DNA of 40,256 bases from NCBI GenBank assembly GCA_020061585.1, contig JAGUXX010000245.1, positions 1 to 40,256 on the forward strand. The letters are read 5' to 3'. Within the stretch, counting starts at the first letter, position 1, and the number at the start of each line of letters is the position of its first letter. Both the position numbers and the translations under genes were made by a program. The DNA comes from Betaproteobacteria bacterium (GTDB taxonomy: Bacteria; Pseudomonadota; Gammaproteobacteria; Burkholderiales; Thiobacillaceae). Shown one piece after another: positions 8,736 to 17,394 of this stretch. Under the pieces are notes generated by a model. That model worked only from the letters and a program-made list of their open reading frames with translations, had not been told where the DNA came from and made no database searches.

Positions 8736-9035
8736 TCAGGAGGCAGCGTCGGAAGCCTCCGGGTTCTCCAGGCGATACAACCAGGCCAGCAGTTCGGCGA
8801 CGGCGAGATACAAAGTCGGGGGAATCCGCTCGTCCATGTCGACCTGCATCAACAACGACAGCAATTCCGGCGATTCGTGCACGAAAACCCCGGCAGCCCG
8901 CGCACGCGCAATGATTTCCTCGGCCAGCAAGCCGCGCCCCTTGGCCACCACGCGCGGCGCGCCGTCGACCGCGTCGTAGCGCAACGCCACCGCTTCGGCG
9001 CGATGGTCGAGCCCGGGTTGCTCAGGCTTGGCCAT
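8736..9035 (-). CDS. FlhB-like C-terminal domain protein (EscU/YscU family), stand-alone
   Basis: The 99-residue protein corresponds only to the cytoplasmic C-terminal domain of FlhB/YscU: AVALRYDA, APRVVAKGRGLLAEEIIARA and the HESPELLSLL motif are present. The membrane part is absent and so is the NPTH autocleavage motif; the equivalent position reads DHRA. Stand-alone copies next to fliK are known in flagellated proteobacteria and are thought to modulate the export switch with FliK. The ATG at 9035 lies inside the end of fliK with a 14-base overlap, indicating coupled translation. An upstream ATG at 9080 lies deeper within fliK and is disfavoured. Confidence 0.85.
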   Translation of the reverse strand: MAKPEQPGLDHRAEAVALRYDAVDGAPRVVAKGRGLLAEEIIARARAAGVFVHESPELLSLLMQVDMDERIPPTLYLAVAELLAWLYRLENPEASDAAS

Positions 9036-10362
9036 CAGCGACCGGCGCTTCCACTTGCAGGTCGACCGCCCGCAAGCCATTCGCCTCGAAACCCTTGACC
9101 AGCAACGGCAATGCGGCGCCGAGCGCGTCCCGCGTCGCGGGGTCTTCGGCGATCAGGCGCAAGCGCAACTGTTCGCCGGCCAGTTCCAGACGCGCATGCA
9201 CCGAACCCAGACGCGGCAGGGTCAGATTCAATTCCGTGACCCATTCCGCCGCGCCGTCCTCAGCGCCGTCGCCGGCATCGCCATCGAGTCCCTCGCGCAC
9301 CTGCCAGTCCATCGTCTGACCAGGCCAGGCCTGTCCCTGCCACCAGAACGGCGCACCCTCCAGCATCTGCAACTGCCGACCGGCCATTCTGGCCGCCTCC
9401 TCCGGCATGCCGCCGAGTTCCGTCAAGCGCGCGGCAACCTGTCCATCCTGAGCCAGTCGAGCCTGCGGTTCGCGCTGGATTCTTTCCAGTGACAGCCCAC
9501 CGCGTATCCATTTCGCCAGATGCGACTCGTAGAACAAACCGCTTTCAGCGAGCGTTTGCGCCAAACGCACCGGCAGCATGTGGCGCGAGGGTGACGGCAG
9601 CTCGACCAGCGTATTGGCCGACAGTGTTGTGCTGGGGGCAACCGCCGCTCGCGGCGCATCGACCGCCTGCCCCAGCAAGCCGCTGTTCGGACCGGTCAAA
9701 CTGGTCGTCATCGGCTGTATCGCGGCGGTAAAACTCTGCAACATCAGGACATTCGCCGCAATCGGGCGCACCGAAGCGGCGCTGGATGCCGCCGTGCTCA
9801 AGTTGGTCGGCGGGCCGGCTTGCGGGATATGCTGCGCGCCACGTGTCGCGCCGGCCTGACTCGGCGTCGGCATCGACAACTTTGCCGCTGGGCTCGCGGA
9901 ACTGGAAGCCGCCGCAGCCGCCGGCGCCTGTCTGGCGTTGCCTGCAATGCTCGCGCCGGTGATCGCCTTGGCGTCGCCAGCCGCCGCCGCCGTCGCACCG
10001 ACCATCGGCGATTGCGCCAGACGCAGCAGAGAATTCACTTGTTGCGCGGTATTCGATATCTGAACCTTCTGCACCGGGCTGACAGCGGCCTGATTCAGCA
10101 GAAAGGTCGGTCGCGGTCCGGCATTCAGAAAAGTCAGGCGGACCCTGTCGCCCGGCTGCGTCTTGGCCGGAAGATTCATATCCAGCATCTGGTTGGCGAC
10201 TTTGACCAGATGACGACCGTTGGTCAGGTTATCGACCACTTTGCCTTCGTACTGCTGTCCAGGCTGAAAGCTTGCGGCTTGCGGCTTGCCGCCTTGCAGC
10301 AGCGCGGCGCCCTGATTCTTGACCCAGGACAGCAACAGTTCTGGCAAGGCCGCAAGGTTCAT
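9022..10362 (-). CDS. fliK: Flagellar hook-length control protein FliK
   Basis: The protein has 446 residues. The N-terminal two thirds are low-complexity, rich in Ala, Gln, Pro, Ser and Thr, as expected for the extended ruler part. A globular C-terminal domain at about residues 340-440 matches the Flg_hook domain: LTLPRLGSVHARLELAGEQLRLRL. FliK measures hook length during export and triggers the substrate switch at FlhB. Here it directly precedes a stand-alone FlhB C-terminal domain protein, with overlapping reading frames. It starts within the stop of the DUF2802 gene (4-base overlap). The call rests on domain pattern and context because FliK sequence is poorly conserved. Confidence 0.85.
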   Translation of the reverse strand: MNLAALPELLLSWVKNQGAALLQGGKPQAASFQPGQQYEGKVVDNLTNGRHLVKVANQMLDMNLPAKTQPGDRVRLTFLNAGPRPTFLLNQAAVSPVQKVQISNTAQQVNSLLRLAQSPMVGATAAAAGDAKAITGASIAGNARQAPAAAAASSSASPAAKLSMPTPSQAGATRGAQHIPQAGPPTNLSTAASSAASVRPIAANVLMLQSFTAAIQPMTTSLTGPNSGLLGQAVDAPRAAVAPSTTLSANTLVELPSPSRHMLPVRLAQTLAESGLFYESHLAKWIRGGLSLERIQREPQARLAQDGQVAARLTELGGMPEEAARMAGRQLQMLEGAPFWWQGQAWPGQTMDWQVREGLDGDAGDGAEDGAAEWVTELNLTLPRLGSVHARLELAGEQLRLRLIAEDPATRDALGAALPLLVKGFEANGLRAVDLQVEAPVADGQA

Positions 10363-10727
10363 GGCACAGGTTTCTCCGCTCTCTGCAACGCGACGATCAA
10401 CTCCGCCTCGCCGCGCGATATTCCCAGACTTCCCGCCAATTCCAGCGCCGGCGCGCCTTCGCGCGCCATGCGCTGGGCATCGGCATAGGTCGAGCCGCGT
10501 TGGTCAACATTCAAGCCGATCGGCGGCTGTTCCTCCAAAGCCTGTAGCCGCTGTTTCAACAGCTCGACTTCGGCTTCCAGCGCCGCCACGCGAGTGTCGG
10601 CCGGGGTGGCCCGGAGTCGCTTGGCGCGTCTTGACAACAGCCAGACCTCCAACAGATAGACCAGCGTCGCCAGCACCACCGCCAGCAGCAGTTCACGACC
10701 GGTAAATACGAAGTTATCCAGAATCAT
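10359..10727 (-). CDS. DUF2802 domain membrane-anchored protein
   Basis: The 122-residue protein has one N-terminal membrane helix (ELLLAVVLATLVYLLEVWLL), a coiled-coil (VAALEAEVELLKQRLQALEEQ) and a C-terminal DUF2802-type helical domain (YADAQRMAREGAPALELAGSLGISRGEAELIVAL) that resembles a helix-turn-helix. DUF2802 genes are usually found in flagellar or chemotaxis clusters; the function is not established. The ATG at 10727 is used; a TTG three bases upstream is the only other nearby choice. It is the first gene of a three-gene operon with fliK and the flhB-like gene. A FliA-type promoter candidate lies just upstream. Confidence 0.8.
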   Translation of the reverse strand: MILDNFVFTGRELLLAVVLATLVYLLEVWLLSRRAKRLRATPADTRVAALEAEVELLKQRLQALEEQPPIGLNVDQRGSTYADAQRMAREGAPALELAGSLGISRGEAELIVALQRAEKPVP

Positions 10728-10757
10728 CAAGAGCGGCTCTTGTACGACGTAGTAAGC

Positions 10758-10784
10758 GTTACGGCAGCAGCCGTCAAATCTTGA
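10758..10784 (-). promoter_or_regulatory. Candidate FliA (sigma-28) promoter for DUF2802-fliK-flhB'
   Basis: On the minus strand TCAAGATT is followed after 11 bases by GCCGTAAC, against the FliA consensus TAAAGTTT-N11-GCCGATAA. The spacing is exact; six of eight bases match at -35, and GCCG plus one more base match at -10. It lies 31 bases before the ATG of the first flagellar gene of this operon, which supports the call. Confidence 0.5.
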
Positions 10785-10806
10785 GCGGCCCGCCTGCTAT
10801 TCCGCA

Positions 10807-11721
10807 TCAATCTTTAGGAAAAGTCGGACGCGGATCGAATTTCGACAGATTTTGCAGCCGTTCGTACAGACTGCGTTCCTCATCACTCAATCCGGTCGGC
10901 ACTACGATCAACAGTTGCGCGAAGAAGTCGCCCGCTGTATCGCTGGCGGGCATGCCGCGGCCGGTTAGGCGTAGTTTCTGGCCGCTGCGCGCGCCCGGCG
11001 GAACCTTCAGGCGCAGATTGCCGGACAAGGTCGGCACGGTCAAAGTAGCGCCCAGCGCGGCTTCCCAGGGGGTGATCGGGGTGTCGAGATAAATGTCCTT
11101 GCCCTCCAGGCGATACAAGGCATGCGGCGCCACCTGCAAGGTGAGCAGCAGATTGCCGGCCGGGCCACCCATGGAAGAGACCTGCCCTTTGCCGGACAGA
11201 CGTAAGCGTTGTCCGGGCAGAGAGCCGGCCGGGACGCGCATTTTTACGCCGCTCTGACCACTGGCGGGCAGATTGATCTGCTTTTCGCAGCCATGGAAGG
11301 CTTCTTCCAGCGTCAAGGTCAGCGTCGCTTCGATATCCTGCCCGCGCGGCGCGGCGCGGCTGTGTCGATGCGCGCCACTGCTGCGTCCACCCGGTTCGCC
11401 GCCGAACATCTGCGCAAAGAAGTCGGAAAAGTCCATGCCGGAAAAGTCCGCCCCGCTGGAGCCGCGACCGCCCATGTTGGGCGGCGGACGGAACTCCTGT
11501 CCCGGTTGGTAGTAGCCCAATTGATCATAGGCGCGGCGCTTGTCCGGGTCGCTCAGGATATCGTTGGCTTCGTTGATATCCTTGAATTTTTCTTCCGCGC
11601 CGGTTTCCTTGGAGACATCCGGATGAAACTTGCGCGCCTGACGGCGATACGCCTTCTTGATGTCTTCCGCGGCGGCGTCGCGCGCGACGCCGAGTATCTT
11701 GTAGTAGTCCTTGTATTTCAT
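10807..11721 (-). CDS. cbpA: DnaJ-class co-chaperone, CbpA type
   Basis: The 304-residue protein has a J domain at residues 1-70 with the HPD motif at 33-35, a Gly/Phe/Pro-rich linker containing FSGMDFSDFFAQMFGG, and two C-terminal beta-sandwich substrate-binding domains. The zinc-finger domain of true DnaJ is missing, which places it with CbpA/class II J proteins. It stimulates the DnaK ATPase and delivers unfolded clients. A heat-shock-type promoter lies upstream (11753-11781). No cbpM modulator gene follows; downstream is the flagellar DUF2802 operon on the same strand. Divergent from the hfq variant. Confidence 0.93.
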   Translation of the reverse strand: MKYKDYYKILGVARDAAAEDIKKAYRRQARKFHPDVSKETGAEEKFKDINEANDILSDPDKRRAYDQLGYYQPGQEFRPPPNMGGRGSSGADFSGMDFSDFFAQMFGGEPGGRSSGAHRHSRAAPRGQDIEATLTLTLEEAFHGCEKQINLPASGQSGVKMRVPAGSLPGQRLRLSGKGQVSSMGGPAGNLLLTLQVAPHALYRLEGKDIYLDTPITPWEAALGATLTVPTLSGNLRLKVPPGARSGQKLRLTGRGMPASDTAGDFFAQLLIVVPTGLSDEERSLYERLQNLSKFDPRPTFPKD

Positions 11722-11752
11722 GGCATTTAAAACAGTTGTTAACTCGTTGAAT

Positions 11753-11781
11753 AAATGGGGAGGTGATAGTTAAACCTCAAG
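11753..11781 (-). promoter_or_regulatory. Candidate RpoH (sigma-32) promoter of the cbpA-type gene
   Basis: Reading the minus strand, CTTGAGG is followed after 14 bases by CCCCATTT. The sigma-32 consensus is CTTGAAA-N13-15-CCCCATNT, so -10 matches fully and -35 matches five of seven. The predicted start of transcription is about 27 bases before the ATG. The match and the chaperone gene behind it agree. Confidence 0.7.
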
Positions 11782-11805
11782 TCTTGGAAGACGCCGGCAA
11801 ATGCG

Positions 11806-11832
11806 TTGATTTTTTTCATCACGTGCTATCAT
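11806..11832 (+). promoter_or_regulatory. Candidate sigma-70 promoter of the hfq variant
   Basis: An extended -10 element TGC-TATCAT (11824-11832) lies 43 bases before the hfq ATG. TTGATT at 11806-11811 could serve as -35, but the spacing is short at 15 bases, so the extended -10 probably carries most of the activity. Confidence 0.4.
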
Positions 11833-11875
11833 GCACCCGCAACTTACCACTAGAAATCATTCAAGAAGACATCCG

Positions 11876-12130
11876 ATGAGCGAGCGCATAAATCTGCAGG
11901 ACCAATTTCTCAACACGCTGCGCAAGGAGCACATGCATTGTTCGGTGTTCCTGGTTAACGGCATCAAGCTGGTGGGGAAAATCGAGTCGTTCGACCAGTA
12001 TATGGTGCTGTTGCGCGGCAACGATCAAGCCGTGCAAGCCATTTTCAAGCACGCGATCTCGACCATCTCTCCGGCGAAACAGGTTTCGCTGGGCGCGCGC
12101 GACGCCAATCCGCCTTCCGCTACAGAATAA
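11876..12130 (+). CDS. hfq: Hfq-family RNA chaperone (divergent variant)
   Basis: The 84-residue protein is an Sm-like Hfq protein. Sm1 is clear ([30 protein letters not shown]), with the proximal-face Gln and Asp of LQD. Sm2 reads [11 protein letters not shown], so the usual YKH is FKH. There is a two-residue insertion in the loop between LL and FKH, compared with E. coli Hfq. The ATG at 11876 has AGAAGA upstream and gives the standard N-terminus. Hfq forms a hexameric ring that pairs sRNAs with mRNAs. The gene is not in the usual miaA-hfq-hflX setting and stands between a DnaJ-class gene and nap, so it may be a second Hfq copy. Function as an RNA chaperone is likely. Confidence 0.87.
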   Translation: MSERINLQDQFLNTLRKEHMHCSVFLVNGIKLVGKIESFDQYMVLLRGNDQAVQAIFKHAISTISPAKQVSLGARDANPPSATE

Positions 12131-12173
12131 GCTTCCGCGATCGCCTTCCCGCTCCGGCGGATGGGCGCCGGAC

Positions 12174-12219
12174 AATGACATGAAAACGGGCGCCGATCGG
12201 CGCCCGTTTTCATGTCATT
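12174..12219. terminator. Perfect 46-bp palindrome, bidirectional terminator
   Basis: A perfect inverted repeat of two 23-base arms is centred on GATC at 12195-12198. The GC-rich core ACGGGCGCC/GGCGCCCGT is flanked by AAAA on one side and TTTT on the other, so each strand gives a GC stem followed by U residues. It lies between the convergent hfq and napB genes and would end both transcripts. Confidence 0.9.
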
Positions 12220-12293
12220 CAAGCATATCCATTCAAATTTCCCGACCCGAACCGCGGTCATCATGACCGCGGCGCGGATTCAGTTGGCGGATG

Positions 12294-12761
12294 TCACTTG
12301 GCTTTCTTGAAGGTGCTCTGCACGAGAACATTCACGTTGGCCTGCGGTGCATGGCACTGGGTGCAGTTCCAACGCCCCATGTATAGTTCGCCCTTTTTCA
12401 CGTTGGTGTAATGGCTGACCGGCGCCGGGATGGGCATGCCGACGGTGATTTTCTCCTTCAGCAGATCGGGTTGGACATGGCAATCCTTGCACAAATTGAA
12501 ATCCTGTCGGATCGGCACCATGTCGACAATGCTGTGGGTGATCATCGGCGGCGCGGTATGGTAGGACTTTTCCGCGCGTTTGTTGGTGCCCGGATCGCCT
12601 CCCCCATAATTGACAATGATTGGATCCGGCACGTCGTAGACGCTGGTTTTCGACAGGCCAAGATCATCATCGGGAATCGACTGATCCTGAACCGCGTTAG
12701 CGGGCAAGGACAAGGCCAGGACAGCACTCAATAACAAGAACTTTCCAACGGGTTTGCTCAT
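12294..12761 (-). CDS. napB: Periplasmic nitrate reductase, dihaem cytochrome c subunit NapB
   Basis: The 155-residue protein has a signal peptide (cleavage near ANA, residue 23) and two haem-binding motifs, C91-K-D-C-H95 and C133-T-Q-C-H137. Histidines at 76 and 117 are placed to be the distal haem ligands. NapB carries electrons to NapA in the periplasm. Its start overlaps the napH stop (ATGA), and it is the last gene of napDAGHB, closed by a perfect bidirectional terminator. Length and motif spacing are normal for the family. Confidence 0.95.
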   Translation of the reverse strand: MSKPVGKFLLLSAVLALSLPANAVQDQSIPDDDLGLSKTSVYDVPDPIIVNYGGGDPGTNKRAEKSYHTAPPMITHSIVDMVPIRQDFNLCKDCHVQPDLLKEKITVGMPIPAPVSHYTNVKKGELYMGRWNCTQCHAPQANVNVLVQSTFKKAK

Positions 12762-13696
12762 CTCGTCCTCCTTTGAACGGCAATGGCGTCCGCACGCACG
12801 TTATGGCGACGGATCAGGGGTTTGAAATCGAACTTCAGGCTTCCTTCGGGGCAAATCGGCGAGCAGCGCCCGCAATTGCTGCATTCACCTGAGAACACAT
12901 AACCGCGCTCTTCCAGTTTCTTCAGGTTCAGCACTTGCGGTTCCGGGCAAACTTTGGCGCACTCGCCGCAATGGGTGCAGGTGTTCTTGTCGAATCGCAC
13001 CCGGAGTTGGGCTGTCTTGCCGACCAGGCTGTAAAACGCGCCCAGCGGGCATAGATGGCCGCACCAACCATGTTTCAGGATCAACAGATCGAACAGGAAA
13101 ATGGCCAGTAACGCGGTGAATCCCATACCCAGGCCGAATATGATCTCGCGGTGCGCCATGCCGATCGGGCTGACCCATTCGAAGGCCGCCAGGCCACTGA
13201 TCACGGTAATGACCAAAGTTGCCGCCAGTATGAAATAGCGCAGCGTTCGTGGCAGATGGAAGATCGGTTGCACACCGATCTTGTCGCGCAGCCAACCGGC
13301 CGCGTCAGTCACCATATTCACGGGGCAAGCCCAGGCGCAGAACATCCGCCCGCCAATCAGCAAATAGATGCCCAGCACCACCGCCGCGCCAATCAAGCTT
13401 TCTTTTTGCAATACATGACCGGTCAGGAAAATCTGCAACGCGGCAAACGGATCGGTGAGCGGAATCAGTCCGATGAATTTCGAAGCCGACAGGTTGCCGA
13501 TCAATAACGGCACATCCTTGGCCGCTTGCCAGCCCCAGTGCGCGGTGCCGAAGAACAGCAACAGGATGCCGAACTGGCTGATCCGACGCAGGAAGAGGTA
13601 GCGCCAGGACCATAGATTGGCGACAAAACCCCGACTGTGCAGTTTTTCCACCGAGGCCAATGCATCGGCCTTGTTGAAACCAGGCTGGGCGCTCAT
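12758..13696 (-). CDS. napH: Quinol dehydrogenase membrane component NapH
   Basis: The 312-residue inner-membrane protein has about four membrane helices. Two CxxxCP-type motifs (CAWACPVNM and CGHLCPLGAF) lie at membrane edges, and two [4Fe-4S] ferredoxin motifs are near the C-terminus (CTHCGECAKVCPEP and CSNCGRCSPICPEG). With NapG it oxidises membrane quinol and passes electrons to NapB/NapA. It overlaps napG upstream and napB downstream by 4 bases each, so the three are translationally coupled. No napC is present, which makes NapGH the only quinol route visible here. Confidence 0.95.
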   Translation of the reverse strand: MSAQPGFNKADALASVEKLHSRGFVANLWSWRYLFLRRISQFGILLLFFGTAHWGWQAAKDVPLLIGNLSASKFIGLIPLTDPFAALQIFLTGHVLQKESLIGAAVVLGIYLLIGGRMFCAWACPVNMVTDAAGWLRDKIGVQPIFHLPRTLRYFILAATLVITVISGLAAFEWVSPIGMAHREIIFGLGMGFTALLAIFLFDLLILKHGWCGHLCPLGAFYSLVGKTAQLRVRFDKNTCTHCGECAKVCPEPQVLNLKKLEERGYVFSGECSNCGRCSPICPEGSLKFDFKPLIRRHNVRADAIAVQRRTR

Positions 13697-14484
13697 AGGC
13701 CACCTTCATTCAGGTAATCCAGGCCCCCCGGCTTGCCACCCGGTTCCGGGGTCGAACTCGGCGCGGCTTGCGGCGCCTGTTTGAAGTCCTCGGTAATTTG
13801 CGTATCGAAGGTCCAGCCCAGACGGTAATGCTCGCCGATTTTCCCCTGCACCAATTTGTGCGGCAGGATACGGATGGCGGCAACTTCAGTTGGGCAGGCT
13901 TTTTCACAGATGCCACAACCCGTGCAGGCATCGGAATGCACCAACGGGATGAACATCGCATGTTTCGATGTTTGCCGGGGATGCGTTTCCAGCGTGATCG
14001 CCTTGCCCTTGAGCGGACATTCGCGATGGCAGATTTCGCAACGCAAGCCTTTGTAAGACAGGCAGTTTTCGATGTCGATGACCGCCAAACCCATGCGCGC
14101 ATCTTCGATTTTCTTCAGTTCAGGGGACAACGCGCCGGTCGGACAGGCCTTCATGCACGGGATGTCCGGGCACATGATGCAAGGGCCGGTGCGCGCGTCA
14201 AAATACGGCGTGCCTATCGGCAAAGCGCCGCCGGCGGGCTCCAGCTTGAGGATTTTCGGCGGACAATCGACGACGCATTGACCACACTTGATGCAAGCGG
14301 CATTGAAATCGTCTTCCGCCAAGGCGCCCGGCGGACGCAACGCATAGGGCGCGGCGCGCGCCTCGCCGCGCAGGATGTAATCCCACAGCAAACCGCCCGT
14401 ACCGGCGAGGGCGGCGCCTTGCGCCATCTTCACCAGGAAATCGCGACGGGATGGTTTCAGGCCGCCAGGGCCTTTTTCAGCCAT
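13693..14484 (-). CDS. napG: Ferredoxin-type protein NapG (Tat-exported)
   Basis: The 263-residue protein begins with a twin-arginine signal (PSRRDFLVKMAQGAALAG). Several [4Fe-4S] clusters are indicated by CIKCGQCVVDCPP, CIMCPDIPCMKACP, the CEICHRECP region and CTGCGICEKACP. NapG takes electrons from NapH at the outer face of the inner membrane. It starts 126 bases after the napA stop, beyond a strongly structured intergenic segment, and overlaps napH by 4 bases. Length and cluster pattern fit the family well. Confidence 0.95.
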   Translation of the reverse strand: MAEKGPGGLKPSRRDFLVKMAQGAALAGTGGLLWDYILRGEARAAPYALRPPGALAEDDFNAACIKCGQCVVDCPPKILKLEPAGGALPIGTPYFDARTGPCIMCPDIPCMKACPTGALSPELKKIEDARMGLAVIDIENCLSYKGLRCEICHRECPLKGKAITLETHPRQTSKHAMFIPLVHSDACTGCGICEKACPTEVAAIRILPHKLVQGKIGEHYRLGWTFDTQITEDFKQAPQAAPSSTPEPGGKPGGLDYLNEGGL

Positions 14485-14534
14485 TTCAAATTACCTATCA
14501 AGTTAGTCGGGAACGCTCTATATCCAAACGACAT

Positions 14535-14599
14535 CGGGCCGGTGTCAGCAAGCGGATGCCGCCTGCTCACATCGGCCCGCTTCCGCGAAGGGAAGCGGG
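14535..14599 (-). promoter_or_regulatory. Two overlapping RNA hairpins between napA and napG
   Basis: One long stem pairs CGGGCCG-GTG (14535-14544) with CAC and CGGCCCG (14568-14570, 14573-14579), and continues inward through AGCA/TGCT and GCGG/CCGC to an ATG loop. A second stem pairs CCCGCTTCC (14576-14584) with GGAAGCGGG (14591-14599). The two share 14576-14579, so they cannot both be complete. Neither is followed by a U tract. They may protect or divide the napDA and napGHB parts of the message. Confidence 0.65.
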
Positions 14600-14610
14600 T
14601 TACGCCAGTC

Positions 14611-17376
14611 TTACGCTTTGTAGATCTTCACCGAGCACTTCTTGTAGTCGGTCTCTTTCGACAGCGGGCAGGTCGTGTCGAGCGTGACCTTGTTGATCAG
14701 CACGCCTTCGTCGAACCAGGGCACATACACCATGCCGCGCGGCATGCGATTCCGGCCGCCGGTTTCCAGACGCACCTTGACCTTGCCGCGACGCGATTCG
14801 ATCCAGATCAGATCGTTACGTTTCAGCCCCTTGGCATCGGCATCCTGCTGATTGATCCAGCACACGGCATTCGGCACGGCGCGATGCAACTCGGGTACGC
14901 GACGGGTCATGGTGCCGGAGTGCCAGTGTTCCAGCACGCGGCCGGTGCACAGCCACAGGTCGTAATTGGCATCGGGTTTTTCGACCGGCGAGGCATAGGG
15001 GCGGAAGTAGATCTTGGCCTTGCCGGAAATATCCACCACGTTCTTCGGATCACCCGGTTTGTCCAGATCGCCCATGACCATCTTGGCGCCATTGTTGCCG
15101 TAGTAGTCGAAACCGGAACCCGGCTTGCAATACGAATCGTACTTTTCGTTGTTGCGCCATGGGGTTTCCGTCCACTTGCCGTTCTTCAGCATCACCGGCC
15201 ACTTCAGACCGCGCACCTTGTCGTCGTGATAAACGTCGAACGGCGCCAAATCGTGCGCATGACCGGCGCCGAACTTGCGGTATTCCTCGAACAAGGCCTT
15301 CTCGGGGAACCAGCCATCCTTGAGCAGATCGCAGATATGGTTGCCATGGCCCTTGGCCACCGCCTTGTCCGGCCACTTGTACTTCTTGTTGTCCGGCGTG
15401 GCGAACAACACTTCATATAACGTGGAATCCGGGCTGTAACCCATCTTCACGGCTTCATCGATAACACTGGGCAGCTTGCCATCTTCAAAGCCGGCAGCTT
15501 TCAGGCCGGGGATCTTTTGCTCGCCCCAGACATCCTTGATCTTGAAGCGTTTCGACAGCTCCAGCATCATCCACAGGTCGCCACGCGCCTGGCCGGGCGG
15601 CAGAATCTGCTGCCGCCAGACCTGGGTGCGACGCTCGGCGTTGCCGTAGGCGCCCCATTTCTCGTTGATCATCGCCGCCGGCAGGATCAGGTCGGCCACC
15701 TTGGCGGAAACGCCCGGATAGGCATCGGCGACGACGATGAAGTTGTTCATCTCGCGCGCGCCCTTGATCCAGTGGTTGACGTTGGCGGTGTTCTGCCACG
15801 GGTTGTTGACCTGGGTCCAGCTGAACAAGATTTGGCCATCTTCCAGATCGCGCATGATCTTGACGAAGTGGCTGCCCATCTGCGGGTTGATGGTCTTGGC
15901 CGGCAGTTTCCACAGATTTTCGGCGATGGCCCGGTGTTTCGGGTTCATCACCACCATGTCGGCGGGCAGGCGGTGCGCGAAAGTGCCGACTTCACGCGCC
16001 GTGCCACAGGCGGATGGCTGGCCGGTCAGCGAGAAAGCGCCGTCACCGGGCTTGCACTGGCGACCGGTGAGCAGGTGGTTCATGTAGGCCTGCTCGTTGA
16101 CCCAGGAGCCGCGCTGGTGCTGGTTGAAGCCCATGGTCCAGTAGGACACGATCTTGCGCCCCTTCTCGCAGTACATATCCGCCAGTTGTTGCAGTTTGGC
16201 CTTGAAATCCTCTATCGACTCGTCCGGATCGCCCTTGGCGACAGCGGCGGTGAATTCCAGCGTGTAGGGCGCCAAAGCGGCCTTGAAGTCATCGAAACTG
16301 ATTGCCCAATCCTTCATGGGAGTAGCGGCGTTCTTCTGCTCGACTGCCTCGCCTTCCTGCTTGCGTTGGCCGATGGCTTCCCACTTGTCGAGTACGCGCA
16401 CCTTCTCGTTCTTGACGATTTCCATCTCGGCGGCTGAGTGGTATTTCTCGGCATCCTTGGGACGGAAGCCATAGCCGATGTCGTACGGGCCGGTGGCGAA
16501 CTGGGTGTGTTTCTTGACGTAATCGTGATCGATGGCGTCGCGCTTGACGATTTCGTGGGCGATGTAGTTCTGGATCGCCAGGTCGCCGCTGGGCGAGAAG
16601 ATGATTTCCAGGTCGGCGATGTCGGACGACATGTTGCCGTACACCGACAGGTTGACCACTTTCATCTTCGAATGGGTCAGGCGCCGATCGGTAATGCGTG
16701 ACCACAAGATCGGGTGCATCTCGGCCATGTTGGCACCCCACAACACGGCGGTGTCGGTGTGCTCGATGTCGTCGTAGTTGCCTTGCGGCTCGTCGATGCC
16801 GAAGGTCTGCATGAAGCCGACCACGGCGGAAGCCATGCAGTGGCGCGCATTCGGGTCGAGGTTGTTGGAGCGGAAGCCGGCCTTCATCAGCTTGGCGGCG
16901 GCATAGCCTTCATGGATGGTGTACTGGCCTGAACCGAAGATGGAAATGCCGTGCGGGCCTTTTTCCTTCATCGCCCAGCGCATCTTCTCTTCCATGATGT
17001 CCAGCGCCTGTTCCCAGGAAACCGGCACGAACTTGCCCTTCTTGTCGAACTTGCCGTCGGTCATGCGCAGCAGCGGCTGGGTCAGGCGGTCCTTGCCGTA
17101 ATTGATCTTGCCATTGAAGTAGCCCTTGACGCAGTTCAGGCCCTTGTTCACCGGCGCATCCGGATCGCCCTTGGTGGCGACAATGCGACCGCCCTTGGTC
17201 GCCACCATGATGCCGCAGCCGGTACCGCAGAAGCGGCACACGCCCTTGTCCCACTGCCACCCCGCCTCGCCGGCCTTGACGGCGGCTGCAGCCTGTTCGG
17301 ACAACGGCATACCCACTGTGGCGGCGGTGGCGCCGGCAATGCTGGTCTTCAGAAAATCACGACGCGTAAGTCCCAT
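14611..17376 (-). CDS. napA: Periplasmic nitrate reductase catalytic subunit NapA
   Basis: The 921-residue protein reduces nitrate to nitrite in the periplasm. It starts with a Tat signal (TRRDFLKTS). The N-terminal [4Fe-4S] cluster is bound by C47, C50, C54 and C82. Cys180 in NARHCMASA is the molybdenum ligand of the bis-MGD cofactor. The chain is about 90 residues longer than the E. coli-type enzyme and so resembles the long campylobacterial form; extra segments lie around residues 340-390 and 690-760. An AGG-rich ribosome-binding site precedes the ATG at 17376. It follows napD by 18 bases. The chaperone NapD is present for Tat export. Confidence 0.97.
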   Translation of the reverse strand: MGLTRRDFLKTSIAGATAATVGMPLSEQAAAAVKAGEAGWQWDKGVCRFCGTGCGIMVATKGGRIVATKGDPDAPVNKGLNCVKGYFNGKINYGKDRLTQPLLRMTDGKFDKKGKFVPVSWEQALDIMEEKMRWAMKEKGPHGISIFGSGQYTIHEGYAAAKLMKAGFRSNNLDPNARHCMASAVVGFMQTFGIDEPQGNYDDIEHTDTAVLWGANMAEMHPILWSRITDRRLTHSKMKVVNLSVYGNMSSDIADLEIIFSPSGDLAIQNYIAHEIVKRDAIDHDYVKKHTQFATGPYDIGYGFRPKDAEKYHSAAEMEIVKNEKVRVLDKWEAIGQRKQEGEAVEQKNAATPMKDWAISFDDFKAALAPYTLEFTAAVAKGDPDESIEDFKAKLQQLADMYCEKGRKIVSYWTMGFNQHQRGSWVNEQAYMNHLLTGRQCKPGDGAFSLTGQPSACGTAREVGTFAHRLPADMVVMNPKHRAIAENLWKLPAKTINPQMGSHFVKIMRDLEDGQILFSWTQVNNPWQNTANVNHWIKGAREMNNFIVVADAYPGVSAKVADLILPAAMINEKWGAYGNAERRTQVWRQQILPPGQARGDLWMMLELSKRFKIKDVWGEQKIPGLKAAGFEDGKLPSVIDEAVKMGYSPDSTLYEVLFATPDNKKYKWPDKAVAKGHGNHICDLLKDGWFPEKALFEEYRKFGAGHAHDLAPFDVYHDDKVRGLKWPVMLKNGKWTETPWRNNEKYDSYCKPGSGFDYYGNNGAKMVMGDLDKPGDPKNVVDISGKAKIYFRPYASPVEKPDANYDLWLCTGRVLEHWHSGTMTRRVPELHRAVPNAVCWINQQDADAKGLKRNDLIWIESRRGKVKVRLETGGRNRMPRGMVYVPWFDEGVLINKVTLDTTCPLSKETDYKKCSVKIYKA

Positions 17377-17394
17377 CTCAGCCTCCTAGCTTGA

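Noticed and set aside
13768..15420. 550-codon open frame on the plus strand
   Set aside because: It is the complement of napG and napA, which carry all expected motifs; the plus-strand product is Arg/Gln/Asp-rich with no domain.
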